Positions 1-8,961 are shown, counted from the stretch's first letter. The stretch is 64,000 bases of DNA from an uncultured Bacteroidales bacterium (GCA_902774055.1 CACYGX010000005.1:62001-126000); one strand, 5' to 3'. The notes: generated from the letters alone by a model not told the origin. Translations and numbers: made by a program.

Positions 1-267
1 GGTCACCACAGGCGTCTCGCCGCCAAAGTTGATATTGATGACCTTGTCCCATTGGGTGTTCTCAACATAGTCGTTATAGGCAGGGTCGTCCTCGTCGGTC
101 ACGGGCACATCGGGTGCTTCATCCAAAGCCGAAAAATCCAACTCGATGCTGGCCGGCTCGACCTGATATTGGGCGATAATATCGCTAAAATCGGTATCAT
201 CGTTCTGGCACGACACCAGCGTGATACCTGCTAACATAACCAATAAGGCGTATATAATCTTTCTCAT
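1..267 (-). CDS. Cthe_2159-like carbohydrate-binding lipoprotein, N-terminal part only
   Basis: Only the first 89 codons lie in the window; the rest runs off the left edge. The protein opens with MRKIIYALLVML and has a lipobox (TLVSC, Cys about 20), so it is probably exported and lipid-anchored. An acidic linker is followed by YVENTQWDKVININFGG, which resembles the start of the Cthe_2159 beta-helix domain found in other Bacteroidales lipoproteins. It sits 15 bases after the DUF2490 gene as the last visible gene of the VTC-DUF4956-DUF2490 operon, where Cthe_2159 or CotH-type proteins are common partners. The lipoprotein nature is clear; the domain call is from memory of the family and only moderately sure. 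Confidence 0.6.
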   Translation of the reverse strand, partial: MRKIIYALLVMLAGITLVSCQNDDTDFSDIIAQYQVEPASIELDFSALDEAPDVPVTDEDDPAYNDYVENTQWDKVININFGGETPVVT

Positions 268-282
268 ATCGCTTCTATTGTA

Positions 283-1038
283 TCAGAATTTATAGGCATA
301 ACCCAAGCCCAGCATGTGGATGTTGGGTTCATCACTGCTACCGCTCACCTGGCCCCGGTAATAGAGCTTGAAGTTGTGTTTCTTCTTTAAACTGTGGTTT
401 ACGCCCACCAGGAAGCGGGTCTTTTCCAACTCTCGGGTCGTGTGAAACTCCACGCTTGCAAAGGGGTCAAACTTACACTTGGGGATGTCCCACTCCACTT
501 GCAGGCGGCTGCGCAGGACATTCTTGCCCTTACCTTTCACCTCATGGTCCTCCCACAGGCCCTCGTCGAAGTCAAAGTTGTCGATCATCTTACTGGGGCG
601 GTAGGTATATTGCCAGCGCTCACGCAGGCTTACCTCCACACGCCTGATCTTATAACTTGCCGTGAGCGCGAGGTTGAAGCGGTGGCGCAGTCCCCAATAG
701 CTGGGACGCCAGTTGTTGAAGCTCACGCCGTCCTTCTGATACTTGATCTCTTCGCGGTTGTTGTCGATGAGCAGGACGTAGCCCGCACTGGCCTTGAGCC
801 ACGGCAGCACCTTGTAACTGACGTCACCGCCGATGCTCACACGGTCGGCCGTGCGAAAGTCATTGCGCGAGCGAAATTCTGCTTCCAGTCCGGCACTCAA
901 CTTCTTGGAAAACTTGTGTGATGCCTCAATAGTAGCAACTAACCCGGCATCGTCGGCATGGGACAATGTCGGGAATAATGTTGCACACAAGAGGGTCAAC
1001 AGCAGGGTTGTCAGTTGTTTTCTTTTACTTCTTGCCAT
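283..1038 (-). CDS. DUF2490 family outer-membrane beta-barrel protein
   Basis: 251 residues. A signal peptide (about 1-28, ending SHA before DDAG) is followed by alternating strands with many aromatic and charged residues, for example YRPSKMIDNFDFDEGLWEDH in the middle, and a C-terminal YAYKF that suits insertion by the BAM complex. This is the DUF2490 pattern, a small porin-like barrel with no proven biochemical role. Its start overlaps the end of the DUF4956 gene by 28 bases, so the two are probably translationally coupled. It belongs to the polyphosphate polymerase operon and may act at the outer membrane for that system (inference). Confidence 0.85.
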   Translation of the reverse strand: MARSKRKQLTTLLLTLLCATLFPTLSHADDAGLVATIEASHKFSKKLSAGLEAEFRSRNDFRTADRVSIGGDVSYKVLPWLKASAGYVLLIDNNREEIKYQKDGVSFNNWRPSYWGLRHRFNLALTASYKIRRVEVSLRERWQYTYRPSKMIDNFDFDEGLWEDHEVKGKGKNVLRSRLQVEWDIPKCKFDPFASVEFHTTRELEKTRFLVGVNHSLKKKHNFKLYYRGQVSGSSDEPNIHMLGLGYAYKF

Positions 1039-1751
1039 TCGTCTCGGTGGATTTTCAATGTGTTGTTAACGTGGCTCCCGCCACCACCATCGTTCTCATA
1101 CTCAATCTTGAGGATGGCGGTGTCCTTGAGAAAGTCGATGGAGCCCACTTTCACCTTGGTAATATTCAGGCCCGTGCGCTTGTGCAGGTCCTCAAGCAGT
1201 TCCTCACGGCGTTCGGGCGTAATGAGTTCGATGCGGTCATAGAGCACCAGTTTACTGGCCAAATTGGCACGCAGAACAAAGGTCTCGAACAACCAAATGA
1301 GAACTGCAATCGCCACATTGGGCACCAGCAGTTCGACAAAACTCAACGAGTCGGCCAGCGCGTTGATGACCGAGAGGCTGATGACACCAAACATATAGGA
1401 CATCTCGCGCACAGGGATCGTCTCGGTGCGGTATCGTAGCACGCCAAAGATGGCGAACAGTCCTAACGCGAAGCCGATCTTTACTTTGACGCTGCCCAGC
1501 AGGTAAATGAGGAAAAAGATGCTCACACTGAGCAGCACGAGAGTAAAGAAATAGTCGCGGCGGTGGGTCTTACGGTAATAGAGAAAATAAACAATGATGA
1601 ACAACACCAGCATGAAGAAGCCGAAGCGTATCAACATCTCGCTGACACCTGCAGCATCAAACCACCTGAAGTCCATCGCAGTCGCGGTGGCGACCTCATG
1701 AACGGCACCAGCAATGCCGTCTTCTAATCCTAGATCTTGTAGTAGTATCAT
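1011..1751 (-). CDS. DUF4956 membrane protein
   Basis: 246 residues. Four hydrophobic segments lie at about 38-57, 67-90, 92-108 and 120-160, with the DUF4956 signature FGVLRYRTETIPVREMSY between them; the C-terminal third is soluble and mixed alpha/beta. The biochemical role of the family is unknown, but it is often encoded next to VTC-domain polyphosphate polymerases, as here, where the polymerase gene ends 55 bases upstream. A reasonable inference is a membrane partner that localises the polymerase or moves its product. The following gene starts inside this one, 28 bases before its stop. Confidence 0.9.
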   Translation of the reverse strand: MILLQDLGLEDGIAGAVHEVATATAMDFRWFDAAGVSEMLIRFGFFMLVLFIIVYFLYYRKTHRRDYFFTLVLLSVSIFFLIYLLGSVKVKIGFALGLFAIFGVLRYRTETIPVREMSYMFGVISLSVINALADSLSFVELLVPNVAIAVLIWLFETFVLRANLASKLVLYDRIELITPERREELLEDLHKRTGLNITKVKVGSIDFLKDTAILKIEYENDGGGGSHVNNTLKIHRDEWQEVKENN

Positions 1752-1806
1752 TCTTATTTCGATTATTTAGCCATTATCATTCATGTCCATCAATCACAGG
1801 ATGCCA

Positions 1807-2598
1807 TTAATTCATGGAAGAGAGCATGCGATCCACCATGTGCAAGCGCTCCTTGAAATTGTTGCGCTTGAGGGCCGGATTGGTCAGCGCCGAGCCCATG
1901 CAGTACTTGCTGAAACCGCTGGGCTTGATGCGCAACTCACGCAGCATCCCCAGGATGGGCGAGTGCTGCAAGCCATCACGCTTCAACTCGATGATAACCA
2001 GACCTGTCAAGTCGGCACGGTTGTCCGTCTTGAGGTTATGGAACTTGAGCGCCGTGTCGATGGTCAAGCGCTCGGTCTTAGCCTTGTTGACCAGGGTGAT
2101 GCGCTTGAAGTTGTTCTCCAAATGCTCGGTCAAAATCGACGGGTCATAACGCAGATGCTTGTGCAAGAACTCGTCATACTGCTTGAACTGGTCATCCTGA
2201 CGCAGGAAGCGGATGCCGTAGTCGGGGTGCATTGGGTCAAAGCCCACCATATCGACACGTTTCTTCTTGGTGCGACCATGGTTGTTTTTAGTCTTGACTT
2301 CCAAGAAATTTAACCCCGAATCCACGTAGGAACGGATGCGCAGTTTCTGCCTCCCGGCATGGCCGTTCTGGTGCACGATGTACATATTGTTATCGGGCGT
2401 ATCAAAGTAGGCGGTGTAATAGGAGGCTATGCGTTTTCCATCAATATCCTGGGCACGGTAATCATCGCGGGCAAGCATCAACAAGAGCTTGAGCCGGTCA
2501 ACCGTCGTGACAAACTTGGTGTCGGTGCGGTTCATCAGCTTGATGCCACTCATCTCTTCGAGGGTTATAGGGCTGTATGTCTTGATGATGCCTTCCAT
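1807..2598 (-). CDS. VTC-domain polyphosphate polymerase family protein
   Basis: 263 residues, the normal size of a bacterial single-domain VTC protein. The tunnel fold is recognised from MNRTDTKF near residue 22, ASYYTAYFDTPDNNMY, QKLRIRSY, and FLEVKTKNNHGRTKKKR, which supply the basic and acidic residues that bind phosphate chains and metal in VTC4-type enzymes. Known members polymerise the gamma-phosphate of ATP into polyphosphate at a membrane. It is the first gene of a four-gene minus-strand operon with DUF4956, DUF2490 and a lipoprotein. The -7 promoter element lies only eight bases before the ATG, so the message may be nearly leaderless. Confidence 0.9.
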   Translation of the reverse strand: MEGIIKTYSPITLEEMSGIKLMNRTDTKFVTTVDRLKLLLMLARDDYRAQDIDGKRIASYYTAYFDTPDNNMYIVHQNGHAGRQKLRIRSYVDSGLNFLEVKTKNNHGRTKKKRVDMVGFDPMHPDYGIRFLRQDDQFKQYDEFLHKHLRYDPSILTEHLENNFKRITLVNKAKTERLTIDTALKFHNLKTDNRADLTGLVIIELKRDGLQHSPILGMLRELRIKPSGFSKYCMGSALTNPALKRNNFKERLHMVDRMLSSMN

Positions 2599-2605
2599 CG
2601 GGGCG

Positions 2606-2613
2606 CAAATATA
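2606..2613 (-). promoter_or_regulatory. -7 element of the VTC operon
   Basis: The minus strand reads TATATTTG, a match to the Bacteroidota -7 consensus TAnnTTTG. Transcription would start near 2599, one base from the ATG at 2598. No clear -33 TTTG is seen at the usual distance. Confidence 0.55.
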
Positions 2614-2797
2614 TGACTATTTAACGAATTATAAACGCTTGAATTGTAATAATTTCCCTATTTTTCAACAAAATATTGATATTCATCAACCAATAATCAA
2701 AAAGCATCAGATGGATTATATAATCAAAGCACAATTCACCTCAAGTCGGGCGTACTGTGCTTTGATGATGATTCTAATGATAGGGGACAGGAGCGTT

Positions 2798-3499
2798 TTA
2801 TCGGGCAGGGGCCATGTCAAAGCCCAAGCGAACGCCGTCAAACTGCTTGCTCAGGTCTCCCACCGTCTGCAACGTGCTGTTTCCACTAATGGCGGCTACC
2901 GCCTGGAGCACCTTGAGCAGGTTCTTGCTCTCGAACGTGAATGCCAATCCGTGGGCAGTACGAGTCACATACATATTGGCGCTGAAGAGCATTGTCTGAA
3001 CCTTGATGGTAGCCTTTTCAGGGTCATAAGTGTAGGTTCCACTCAAAGGGATTCCCTTGACTTTAGCAGCGAACTGGTGATCCTGAGTGAATTGGAACTG
3101 AGTGTTCTGTCCATTGATGCCCAGGGTGTTATAGACGGGCAACATCTTCTCCTTACACGTCTCGGCAGCTACGGCACCGCCAGCCTTGGCCAGCAGATTC
3201 TCGCTGGTGAACGCACATCCAGGCTCGGTATAGTACCATGCACCATACAACTCGCTCTCCTGCACCTTAACACTGCCGATAACCAGGCCCAGCAAACCAT
3301 CAATCGTGTTCTGCGAGCCCAACGTGCCCAGCACGCCACCCAGCACACCGCCCAGGATGTCACCCAGACCACCGCCAGTAGTGGTGCCATTGCCGGTATC
3401 TCCGCCCAGGCCACCCAGGCCGCCCAGCAACCCTGTTCCACAGCCCGATGTGAGCAACATCACGGCCGTCAACACTATAGCGTAAAACTTTTTCATCAT
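2798..3499 (-). CDS. DUF4923 family lipoprotein
   Basis: 233 residues from the chosen start. The lipobox LTSGC (Cys about 20) is followed by a long glycine-rich low-complexity linker (GLLGGLGGLGGDTGNGTTTG type) and then the DUF4923 lipocalin-like domain with GAWYYTEPGCAFTSENLL and PLSGTYTYDPEKATIKV. An in-frame ATG at 3535 exists, but a -7 promoter element at 3533-3540 overlaps it, so the ATG pair at 3499/3496, directly before the Lys-Lys of the signal peptide, is preferred. The protein should sit in the periplasm or outer membrane. Its function is unknown; the family is confined mainly to Bacteroidales. Confidence 0.85.
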   Translation of the reverse strand: MMKKFYAIVLTAVMLLTSGCGTGLLGGLGGLGGDTGNGTTTGGGLGDILGGVLGGVLGTLGSQNTIDGLLGLVIGSVKVQESELYGAWYYTEPGCAFTSENLLAKAGGAVAAETCKEKMLPVYNTLGINGQNTQFQFTQDHQFAAKVKGIPLSGTYTYDPEKATIKVQTMLFSANMYVTRTAHGLAFTFESKNLLKVLQAVAAISGNSTLQTVGDLSKQFDGVRLGFDMAPAR

Positions 3500-3532
3500 C
3501 TTATTATTAGTTTCTTGATTAATATCTTGCTG

Positions 3533-3562
3533 CAAATATAATTACAAAAAATGATATAGCAA
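3533..3562 (-). promoter_or_regulatory. Promoter of the DUF4923 gene
   Basis: On the minus strand TATATTTG (3540-3533) lies 19 bases after a TTG (3562-3560), the Bacteroidota -7/-33 arrangement. It fixes the translation start at 3499 rather than 3535. Confidence 0.6.
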
Positions 3563-3611
3563 CCATCACGTCTTGCATTTTTAGCACCACTAGACACTTA
3601 TTCGAGGATTC

Positions 3612-5990
3612 TCATTTTTTTAATTCCCCGTCAACAGTAAAATAATCACGTAGCACTTCTGTAGCATCCAGAAGGCCCTGATCACTCGCTTTCTTCAACC
3701 ATTTATAGGCTTCTTTTGTATTCTTCTTAGTGCCCTCACCAGCAAGATAACAAAGACCCAATTTATACTGGCCATAGTCATAATCATTGGAGGCTGATTT
3801 TTTAAACCATTTAAAGGCCTTATCGGCATCTTGATTCAGTTCAAGACCCAATTGGTAACAAACACCATATCGGCATTGAGCGACCATTTCACCCTTCTCG
3901 GCGGCCTTCTTCCAATAATTCACGGCCTCCCTATTATCGAAATTCAGTCCAAGTTTTCCATTGAAATAACAGTCGCCAATATAGGTATTGGCATAATCAA
4001 AGCCTTGCTGCGCTGACAACTTGAAACATTCAAGAGCTTTCTCGTAATTTTGTTCGATGCCAAAGCCCTCCTCGTAACATAATCCAAGCCCAAAGAGACC
4101 AAGTTTATTGTTTTGCTGACTTGATTTTTCAAACCAGAAGTAGGACTTTTCAGGGTCAATGGGCATTTCATAACTCCCATCTCTGTAGCACTTACCCAAT
4201 AATGCCTGCGCTTTACTATCATTCATAGCGCTTGCTAAACCATAGATATAATAACGGGCTTTTTGCGGGTTCTCCTCCATCTGTTCTTTACTCATCGGGG
4301 TATATGAAGCTTTGTAGGAAGTCCCAACGTATCTGTCACCTGCAATCGCCATCTCAAGCAAGCCTTCCCCTGTCCAAATTTCGCACGGGACGCGCTCAAT
4401 AGCATATGCGACTAAAATGTCTCTATTAAATCCATTCAATCGTTCTAAATACTTCTTAGCCGTCTTTTTATCTTTCTTTACCCCGGCACCTTTTTGATAA
4501 CATACTCCCATATAGTAGCTTGCTAAATCAATGCCAGCGTCTGACGCTTGCTGAAAAAGATCTATGGCTAGTTTTTGATCTTGTGGAACACCATTGCCGT
4601 AAAAATAGCAGATACCCAGCTTGCATGCCGCCAACGGACTACCATTCTCATACGCCTTGTTATAATATTCAAATGCCTTTTCAAAGGCTTCAGTCCCTTG
4701 GGAACTATTTTCTACCAACTTATTTATTTCTTGAACATCGGCTATTTCTTGAATCAAACTATAATAATTCAAATCACCCAACTCAATCAATGCATTATTG
4801 TCTCCCTGGTTGGCGGCCCACCTAAGCTTGCTTACCTTTTCATCCGTCTCGCTTTTTATTTCCCATAAGCGACTGTCTGAACCTATATTATTCTGAATAT
4901 AATTTGGATCTTGTGACTTAGTTTTTTTCTTAACAATTTCATGCAAATAGTCCTTAAGGCTATAGGGGGTAACAAAGCCCCCAGTGTGCTCATAATAATA
5001 ACCAAAACCATCATCATCTCCTGACAAACTGTTGATTACTGCTTGGGCAAAAGGACTACCATAGCCTTCATATTCAATGGCTTGATGATCTTGATCCGTG
5101 GACCAATAACAAGCCATTTTACCAGAGAGTTCAAGGCAATTAAACACAGCGCCAGAATAGCATGCATCAATGAAGACGAGCACACGAGAACCTTTTTGAG
5201 TGAGTTGATGGATCCATGAATTGATTTCGCTTGCTGTAATTGTATTTGAAAAACTGGCGTTAATTGTATCAAAACGGGTATCAGTGGTAATAAAATGAAA
5301 TTGATTTGCCTTATCCTTCTCGCCATGACCTGATAAATATAGCATCACCAAATCAGACCCGCTATTGTAATTGTGAACGCAATCAATCAATGTGCGCACA
5401 CTCTGCCTTATGGAATCGGCGGTCGTCTCATCCTCATCATAGAGGATTTGATGATAGCCCGATTGGAAGCCATTATTAGGAATCATTCTCTCATGGATTG
5501 CCTTTTCCATTTGTTGAAGATTAGCGTCTGGAGTTAAGAGTGATTTCCAGTTGCTATCTTTAAACTGATGAACACCGACTAATAGCGAATGAAAAATGAC
5601 GCCTCTAGAAAAACTATTGGCCTCATCGACGTTGAACAAATCAATCTCACTACCTTTTGAAATGGCAGTAATACGTTCTATCTTGCTTTTTTTGCATCCT
5701 TTCTTTATCAGAACTGATAGCTTTTCGCCTTTGCTTGAAGAGGCACAACACTTCGCATTATGAGTTTTTAGGTCTTTAACTTCAAAATCGTTTTTTGACC
5801 TCACTAGGGTATTGTCTCTCAAAATAGTTTCTTTCTTTATTAATTCCCAACGTTTACTATCCGAATCATAGTAATAGAAAATACCGCCAGCGTATCGATA
5901 TTCATTTTGGGCTTGAGCAACATTGCCAATAAATAAAAACATTAGCAGAACGGCCAGAAAAATGGAGGCCTTATATATTCTCATCATCAT
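3612..5990 (-). CDS. Secreted caspase-family (C14-like) protein with Sel1 repeats
   Basis: 792 residues. A signal peptide (about 1-27, ending AQA) is followed by a variable region and a caspase-fold domain at about 130-360. The catalytic dyad is visible: His222 in YLSGHGEKD and Cys277 in VFIDACYSGAVF. From about 400 to the end there are some nine Sel1-type helical repeats (pattern LGxCYxxGxGxxxNxxxAxxxxxxAAxxG), which usually bind other proteins. The export signal places it in the periplasm, unusual for a caspase homologue. The start overlaps the stop of the CHASE2 gene by one base (TAATG), so the two are coupled. The gene is clearly richer in A+T than the housekeeping genes nearby. The substrate is unknown. 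Confidence 0.88.
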   Translation of the reverse strand: MMMRIYKASIFLAVLLMFLFIGNVAQAQNEYRYAGGIFYYYDSDSKRWELIKKETILRDNTLVRSKNDFEVKDLKTHNAKCCASSSKGEKLSVLIKKGCKKSKIERITAISKGSEIDLFNVDEANSFSRGVIFHSLLVGVHQFKDSNWKSLLTPDANLQQMEKAIHERMIPNNGFQSGYHQILYDEDETTADSIRQSVRTLIDCVHNYNSGSDLVMLYLSGHGEKDKANQFHFITTDTRFDTINASFSNTITASEINSWIHQLTQKGSRVLVFIDACYSGAVFNCLELSGKMACYWSTDQDHQAIEYEGYGSPFAQAVINSLSGDDDGFGYYYEHTGGFVTPYSLKDYLHEIVKKKTKSQDPNYIQNNIGSDSRLWEIKSETDEKVSKLRWAANQGDNNALIELGDLNYYSLIQEIADVQEINKLVENSSQGTEAFEKAFEYYNKAYENGSPLAACKLGICYFYGNGVPQDQKLAIDLFQQASDAGIDLASYYMGVCYQKGAGVKKDKKTAKKYLERLNGFNRDILVAYAIERVPCEIWTGEGLLEMAIAGDRYVGTSYKASYTPMSKEQMEENPQKARYYIYGLASAMNDSKAQALLGKCYRDGSYEMPIDPEKSYFWFEKSSQQNNKLGLFGLGLCYEEGFGIEQNYEKALECFKLSAQQGFDYANTYIGDCYFNGKLGLNFDNREAVNYWKKAAEKGEMVAQCRYGVCYQLGLELNQDADKAFKWFKKSASNDYDYGQYKLGLCYLAGEGTKKNTKEAYKWLKKASDQGLLDATEVLRDYFTVDGELKK

Positions 5991-7273
5991 TAATGTTTTT
6001 TTGTTAATAGCTTGAATAAGGCGTTTCCTCTATCAATAAATAAAACTGCCATAAAGAAAAGGGTTATATTAAGTATGTACTGAAATTTATCAGTTATCCA
6101 GAAGCAGATGCAAATAATTAGGTATTCTACAATCACTAAAGCAATGAATCCTAATACTATAGACAAAATACGACATTTTCGAGGTTTGATTGAAATCGCT
6201 CCTCGGTATGTCTTTTCAGATGCTAACAACAATAGATTTAAGAGACAAACAAGAATGAAAATAATCGCCCCATTTACATACGGATTGAGTGTACGAATTG
6301 GTAAATGATGGGATGAATCTTGATCACTTTTTTTTGCCAAAATTGTATTTAGTTGATACGCAACAACTTCAATTCCATATAACTGATTAGGATGGCTATA
6401 AGTCCCTATAACAAAAGGCATTTGAACAACATCCATTGGACTTTTCTGGCCAATCAATACAATAGTGTTTTCGTCAACGTTCATATCTACCCTAAAACTA
6501 TATTCTGCGGTATCTCCAAAATGCTCTATTGTTGGGAAATTCTTCTTTCTATAGTTAACATGGAATTCATCATGAGTATTAAAATGTCTGCCATTATAAG
6601 CGCTAGCTATAGCTGTTGCCAACCTTGGTGTTGAAATATCATCATAGAAAAAGTCATATTTTTCAAAACTCTTTTGATTAGCAAAACCATATTTCAGATT
6701 TAACTCTTTGGTAAAGAATGAATGAACCGTGTCATTTCCATCAACATATGCAGCAGTCACAATATTCACGCTATCTACTTCTTTGATATAACGTATTGCA
6801 TCCCTTAATTGTTGATTCCCCACAGAATCATATCCCTCTGATATTGAAAAAGTAGCATCGATTCCAATAACCTTAGGTTTTTCTTTTGCTATTCTTTTTA
6901 AAGCATCAGCGAAGTGACCTCGTGTAAACCATCCTTCATCGATACTGATGATAACAATATTATCAACATTCTTCCCTTCGTCCTCTACTGAACTATTATG
7001 TTTATCAAAATAAGTATTCAGATACCAATCATCAACTACAGGAACAACGATGCCATTAGTTATAGCATCATGCGAGAAGAAAAGGTTTAGGAAAAAAATA
7101 ACAACTGCAGCAAATACAAAAGCAATCGTACCACCCCAAAATGAAGTTTTCCAAACATCCTTAGTAAATAAACACTTAATGAATGCCAATAACACCAAAA
7201 ATATCTTTTTCAAGACACTTAAGATGGATCGTAATGTTTTAAACAATATGGATTTCATACGCTTCAATTCCAT
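5990..7273 (-). CDS. CHASE2-domain membrane sensor without output domain
   Basis: 427 residues. A basic N terminus and a membrane helix at about 44-66 precede an extracytoplasmic CHASE2 domain (about 80-310) marked by NIVIISIDEGWFTRG, KVIGIDATF and the late VLIGQKSPMDVVQMP region. Three C-terminal membrane helices follow (about 330-355, 370-395, 400-418), and then the protein stops. Usual CHASE2 proteins carry a cyclase, kinase or histidine kinase after these helices; none is present here. It lies 41 bases after the zinc-ribbon gene and is coupled to the caspase gene, which suggests that signal output is through a separate protein. The gene is AT-rich. Confidence 0.88.
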   Translation of the reverse strand: MELKRMKSILFKTLRSILSVLKKIFLVLLAFIKCLFTKDVWKTSFWGGTIAFVFAAVVIFFLNLFFSHDAITNGIVVPVVDDWYLNTYFDKHNSSVEDEGKNVDNIVIISIDEGWFTRGHFADALKRIAKEKPKVIGIDATFSISEGYDSVGNQQLRDAIRYIKEVDSVNIVTAAYVDGNDTVHSFFTKELNLKYGFANQKSFEKYDFFYDDISTPRLATAIASAYNGRHFNTHDEFHVNYRKKNFPTIEHFGDTAEYSFRVDMNVDENTIVLIGQKSPMDVVQMPFVIGTYSHPNQLYGIEVVAYQLNTILAKKSDQDSSHHLPIRTLNPYVNGAIIFILVCLLNLLLLASEKTYRGAISIKPRKCRILSIVLGFIALVIVEYLIICICFWITDKFQYILNITLFFMAVLFIDRGNALFKLLTKKH

Positions 7274-7314
7274 GTAAACATCGTTTAAACCAACATTGTG
7301 TGGATAACAAGGGA

Positions 7315-7902
7315 TTATATGGCGGGGTCGATGTTGAGGCCCGCGACGATGAAGCAGACAAACACAATGAGCAGGATAAGGATGATGGCGTAGGCTACGA
7401 TCTTGAAGGCTCTGCTGGGAGCGGTGCCATTCTGATGCAGGTGTGGGCGCATCGTGCTGTAGTGGTGGGTGATGGTGCGCAGGTTGTCTTCTACCTGGTC
7501 GGAGGACTTGCGGCGCGACGGCTGCCGCACGGGCTTTTCCTCAACGGGTTTGGGCTGCTCAACGGGCTTGGGGGCAGGCTCTGGTTGCTGGGGAATGGAG
7601 GCCTGTTGCTGAGTACTGTCAAAGGGGGCCTTGAGATCCACGCCGCAGTAGGGGCAGAACCTGATGCCGCTGGGAATCTGCTTGCCACAACTGTGGCAGA
7701 AACGCGAGTTTTCCTGCTTGGGCGTCTCGACGTTGACCGTGTGGCGATAGGGAGCGTCGGAGTCATCACGAACCACAAGCGCCCCATTCTCGTAACTGCA
7801 CACGGCCAGACACTGTGGGCACACAACTTGGCAATCGTGCATCACAAGTTCCTCTTGTGACACGGCCATCCATTTTCCGCATTGTGGGCACTTAAGTTCC
7901 AT
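7315..7902 (-). CDS. Double zinc-ribbon protein with C-terminal membrane anchor
   Basis: 195 residues. An N-terminal zinc-ribbon-like region (CPQCGKW then CPQCLAVC) and a second zinc ribbon at about 65-90 (FCHSCGKQIPSGIRFCPYCG) are followed by a Pro/Gln-rich linker and one membrane helix at about 170-190 (IVAYAIILILLIVFVCFIVA). With no signal peptide, the zinc ribbons probably face the cytoplasm. It is the first gene of the operon with CHASE2 and the caspase protein and has its own promoter. Proteins of this build are common and functionally undefined; membrane-bound adaptor is an inference. Confidence 0.8.
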   Translation of the reverse strand: MELKCPQCGKWMAVSQEELVMHDCQVVCPQCLAVCSYENGALVVRDDSDAPYRHTVNVETPKQENSRFCHSCGKQIPSGIRFCPYCGVDLKAPFDSTQQQASIPQQPEPAPKPVEQPKPVEEKPVRQPSRRKSSDQVEDNLRTITHHYSTMRPHLHQNGTAPSRAFKIVAYAIILILLIVFVCFIVAGLNIDPAI

Positions 7903-7926
7903 GATTCAATCTTTGGTTGAGTGGGG

Positions 7927-7958
7927 CAAAGATAATGCTTTAACGCCAATATTGCAAA
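7927..7958 (-). promoter_or_regulatory. Promoter of the zinc-ribbon/CHASE2/caspase operon
   Basis: The minus strand has TTTG (7958-7955), a 20-base spacer and TATCTTTG (7934-7927). Transcription would begin near 7920, 18 bases before the ATG at 7902. Confidence 0.65.
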
Positions 7959-8280
7959 TAATGACTGCCAGTAACCTGATGAAAACAATGATTTTTCATG
8001 GTTTTGAGGTTTGAAACGAGACTTGAAACCGGATTCTGCTATCACGGTCCACGGTTGGGACAATGGGTCGCACACGGTGTGTTGTTGTTAGAGGATTTTT
8101 TTACCATCAGTCCGCCTTTTTTGTTGAAAAATAGGCAAATTGGACCTCTGTAGAGGGCTCTAAACTGCTCAAAAATGTGCAAAAATCAAAAAATGTTGCC
8201 TTTTTGCTTTTTAATGTTAAGAATAACTATTACTTTTGCACCCGCAAAATTGTCGAAAACATTAAATTAACGCAGATAAA
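7959..8280. other. Intergenic region between divergent genes
   Basis: AT-rich spacer between the minus-strand zinc-ribbon operon and the plus-strand TPR gene. On the plus strand TACTTTTG at 8231-8238 fits the -7 consensus for the TPR gene, giving a leader of about 36 bases. No ORF, RNA gene or clear repeat was seen in the rest. Confidence 0.5.
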
Positions 8281-8961
8281 ATGGCAAAAAAACAAGATCA
8301 AGGTGCCCGCACAACCCTCGAAGAGGTGAATGAGTCCCTCTCGACCGCGGCACAACGCATTGAAGACAACAAGAAGTACATCAATTGGGCTCTCATCGCC
8401 ATCGCAGTGATTGTACTGCTGGCTGTAGGCTACATCTACGGCATCCGCAACCCGAACTTGCAGAAGGCTAAGACCCAGATTGGTAAGGCTGACCTGGAAC
8501 TGCTTCAGGGCAATGAGGATGAGGCTTTGAAGGAGTATGAGAAGGTAGCCGACGAGTTCAGCAACAAGCCTGCTGAGCGTGCACACCTCAACGCAGCAAT
8601 CCTGCTGTACCAGAAGGGTGAGTATGAGAAAGCTGCTAAGCACCTCGAGGATTTCAGCCCCGCTGGCAATCTTATCGGTCCCGCTAGCCAGTCGCTGCTG
8701 GGTGACTGCTACGTGAACCTGAAGAAGCTTGACAAGGCATTGGCAGCCTATGACAAGGCTATCAGCATGTCGGGCGACAATGAGAACATTACTCCCGCAT
8801 TCATGATCAAGAAGGCTACTGTGCTCCACGAGCAGAAGAAGTATGCCGATGAGGCCGCACTCTATCAGAGTCTCATGGACAAGTATCCCATGTATGATCG
8901 TCAGTCTGGTTTCAGCGTAGAGAAGTATCTGGAGCGTGCTAATGCCCTCGCAGGTAAATAA
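8281..8961 (+). CDS. Tetratricopeptide-repeat protein with N-terminal membrane anchor
   Basis: 226 residues. A charged N terminus is followed by one membrane helix at about 37-57 (INWALIAIAVIVLLAVGYIYG) and then about four TPR-like helical pairs, for example ELLQGNEDEALKEYEKVADEF, AILLYQKGEYEKAAKHLEDF and DCYVNLKKLDKALAAYDKAI. This is the YfgM-like layout common in Bacteroidota: a membrane-tethered periplasmic TPR domain that probably assists envelope proteins. A strong hairpin terminator follows (8991-9027), so it is probably transcribed apart from pyrH. Confidence 0.85.
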   Translation: MAKKQDQGARTTLEEVNESLSTAAQRIEDNKKYINWALIAIAVIVLLAVGYIYGIRNPNLQKAKTQIGKADLELLQGNEDEALKEYEKVADEFSNKPAERAHLNAAILLYQKGEYEKAAKHLEDFSPAGNLIGPASQSLLGDCYVNLKKLDKALAAYDKAISMSGDNENITPAFMIKKATVLHEQKKYADEAALYQSLMDKYPMYDRQSGFSVEKYLERANALAGK

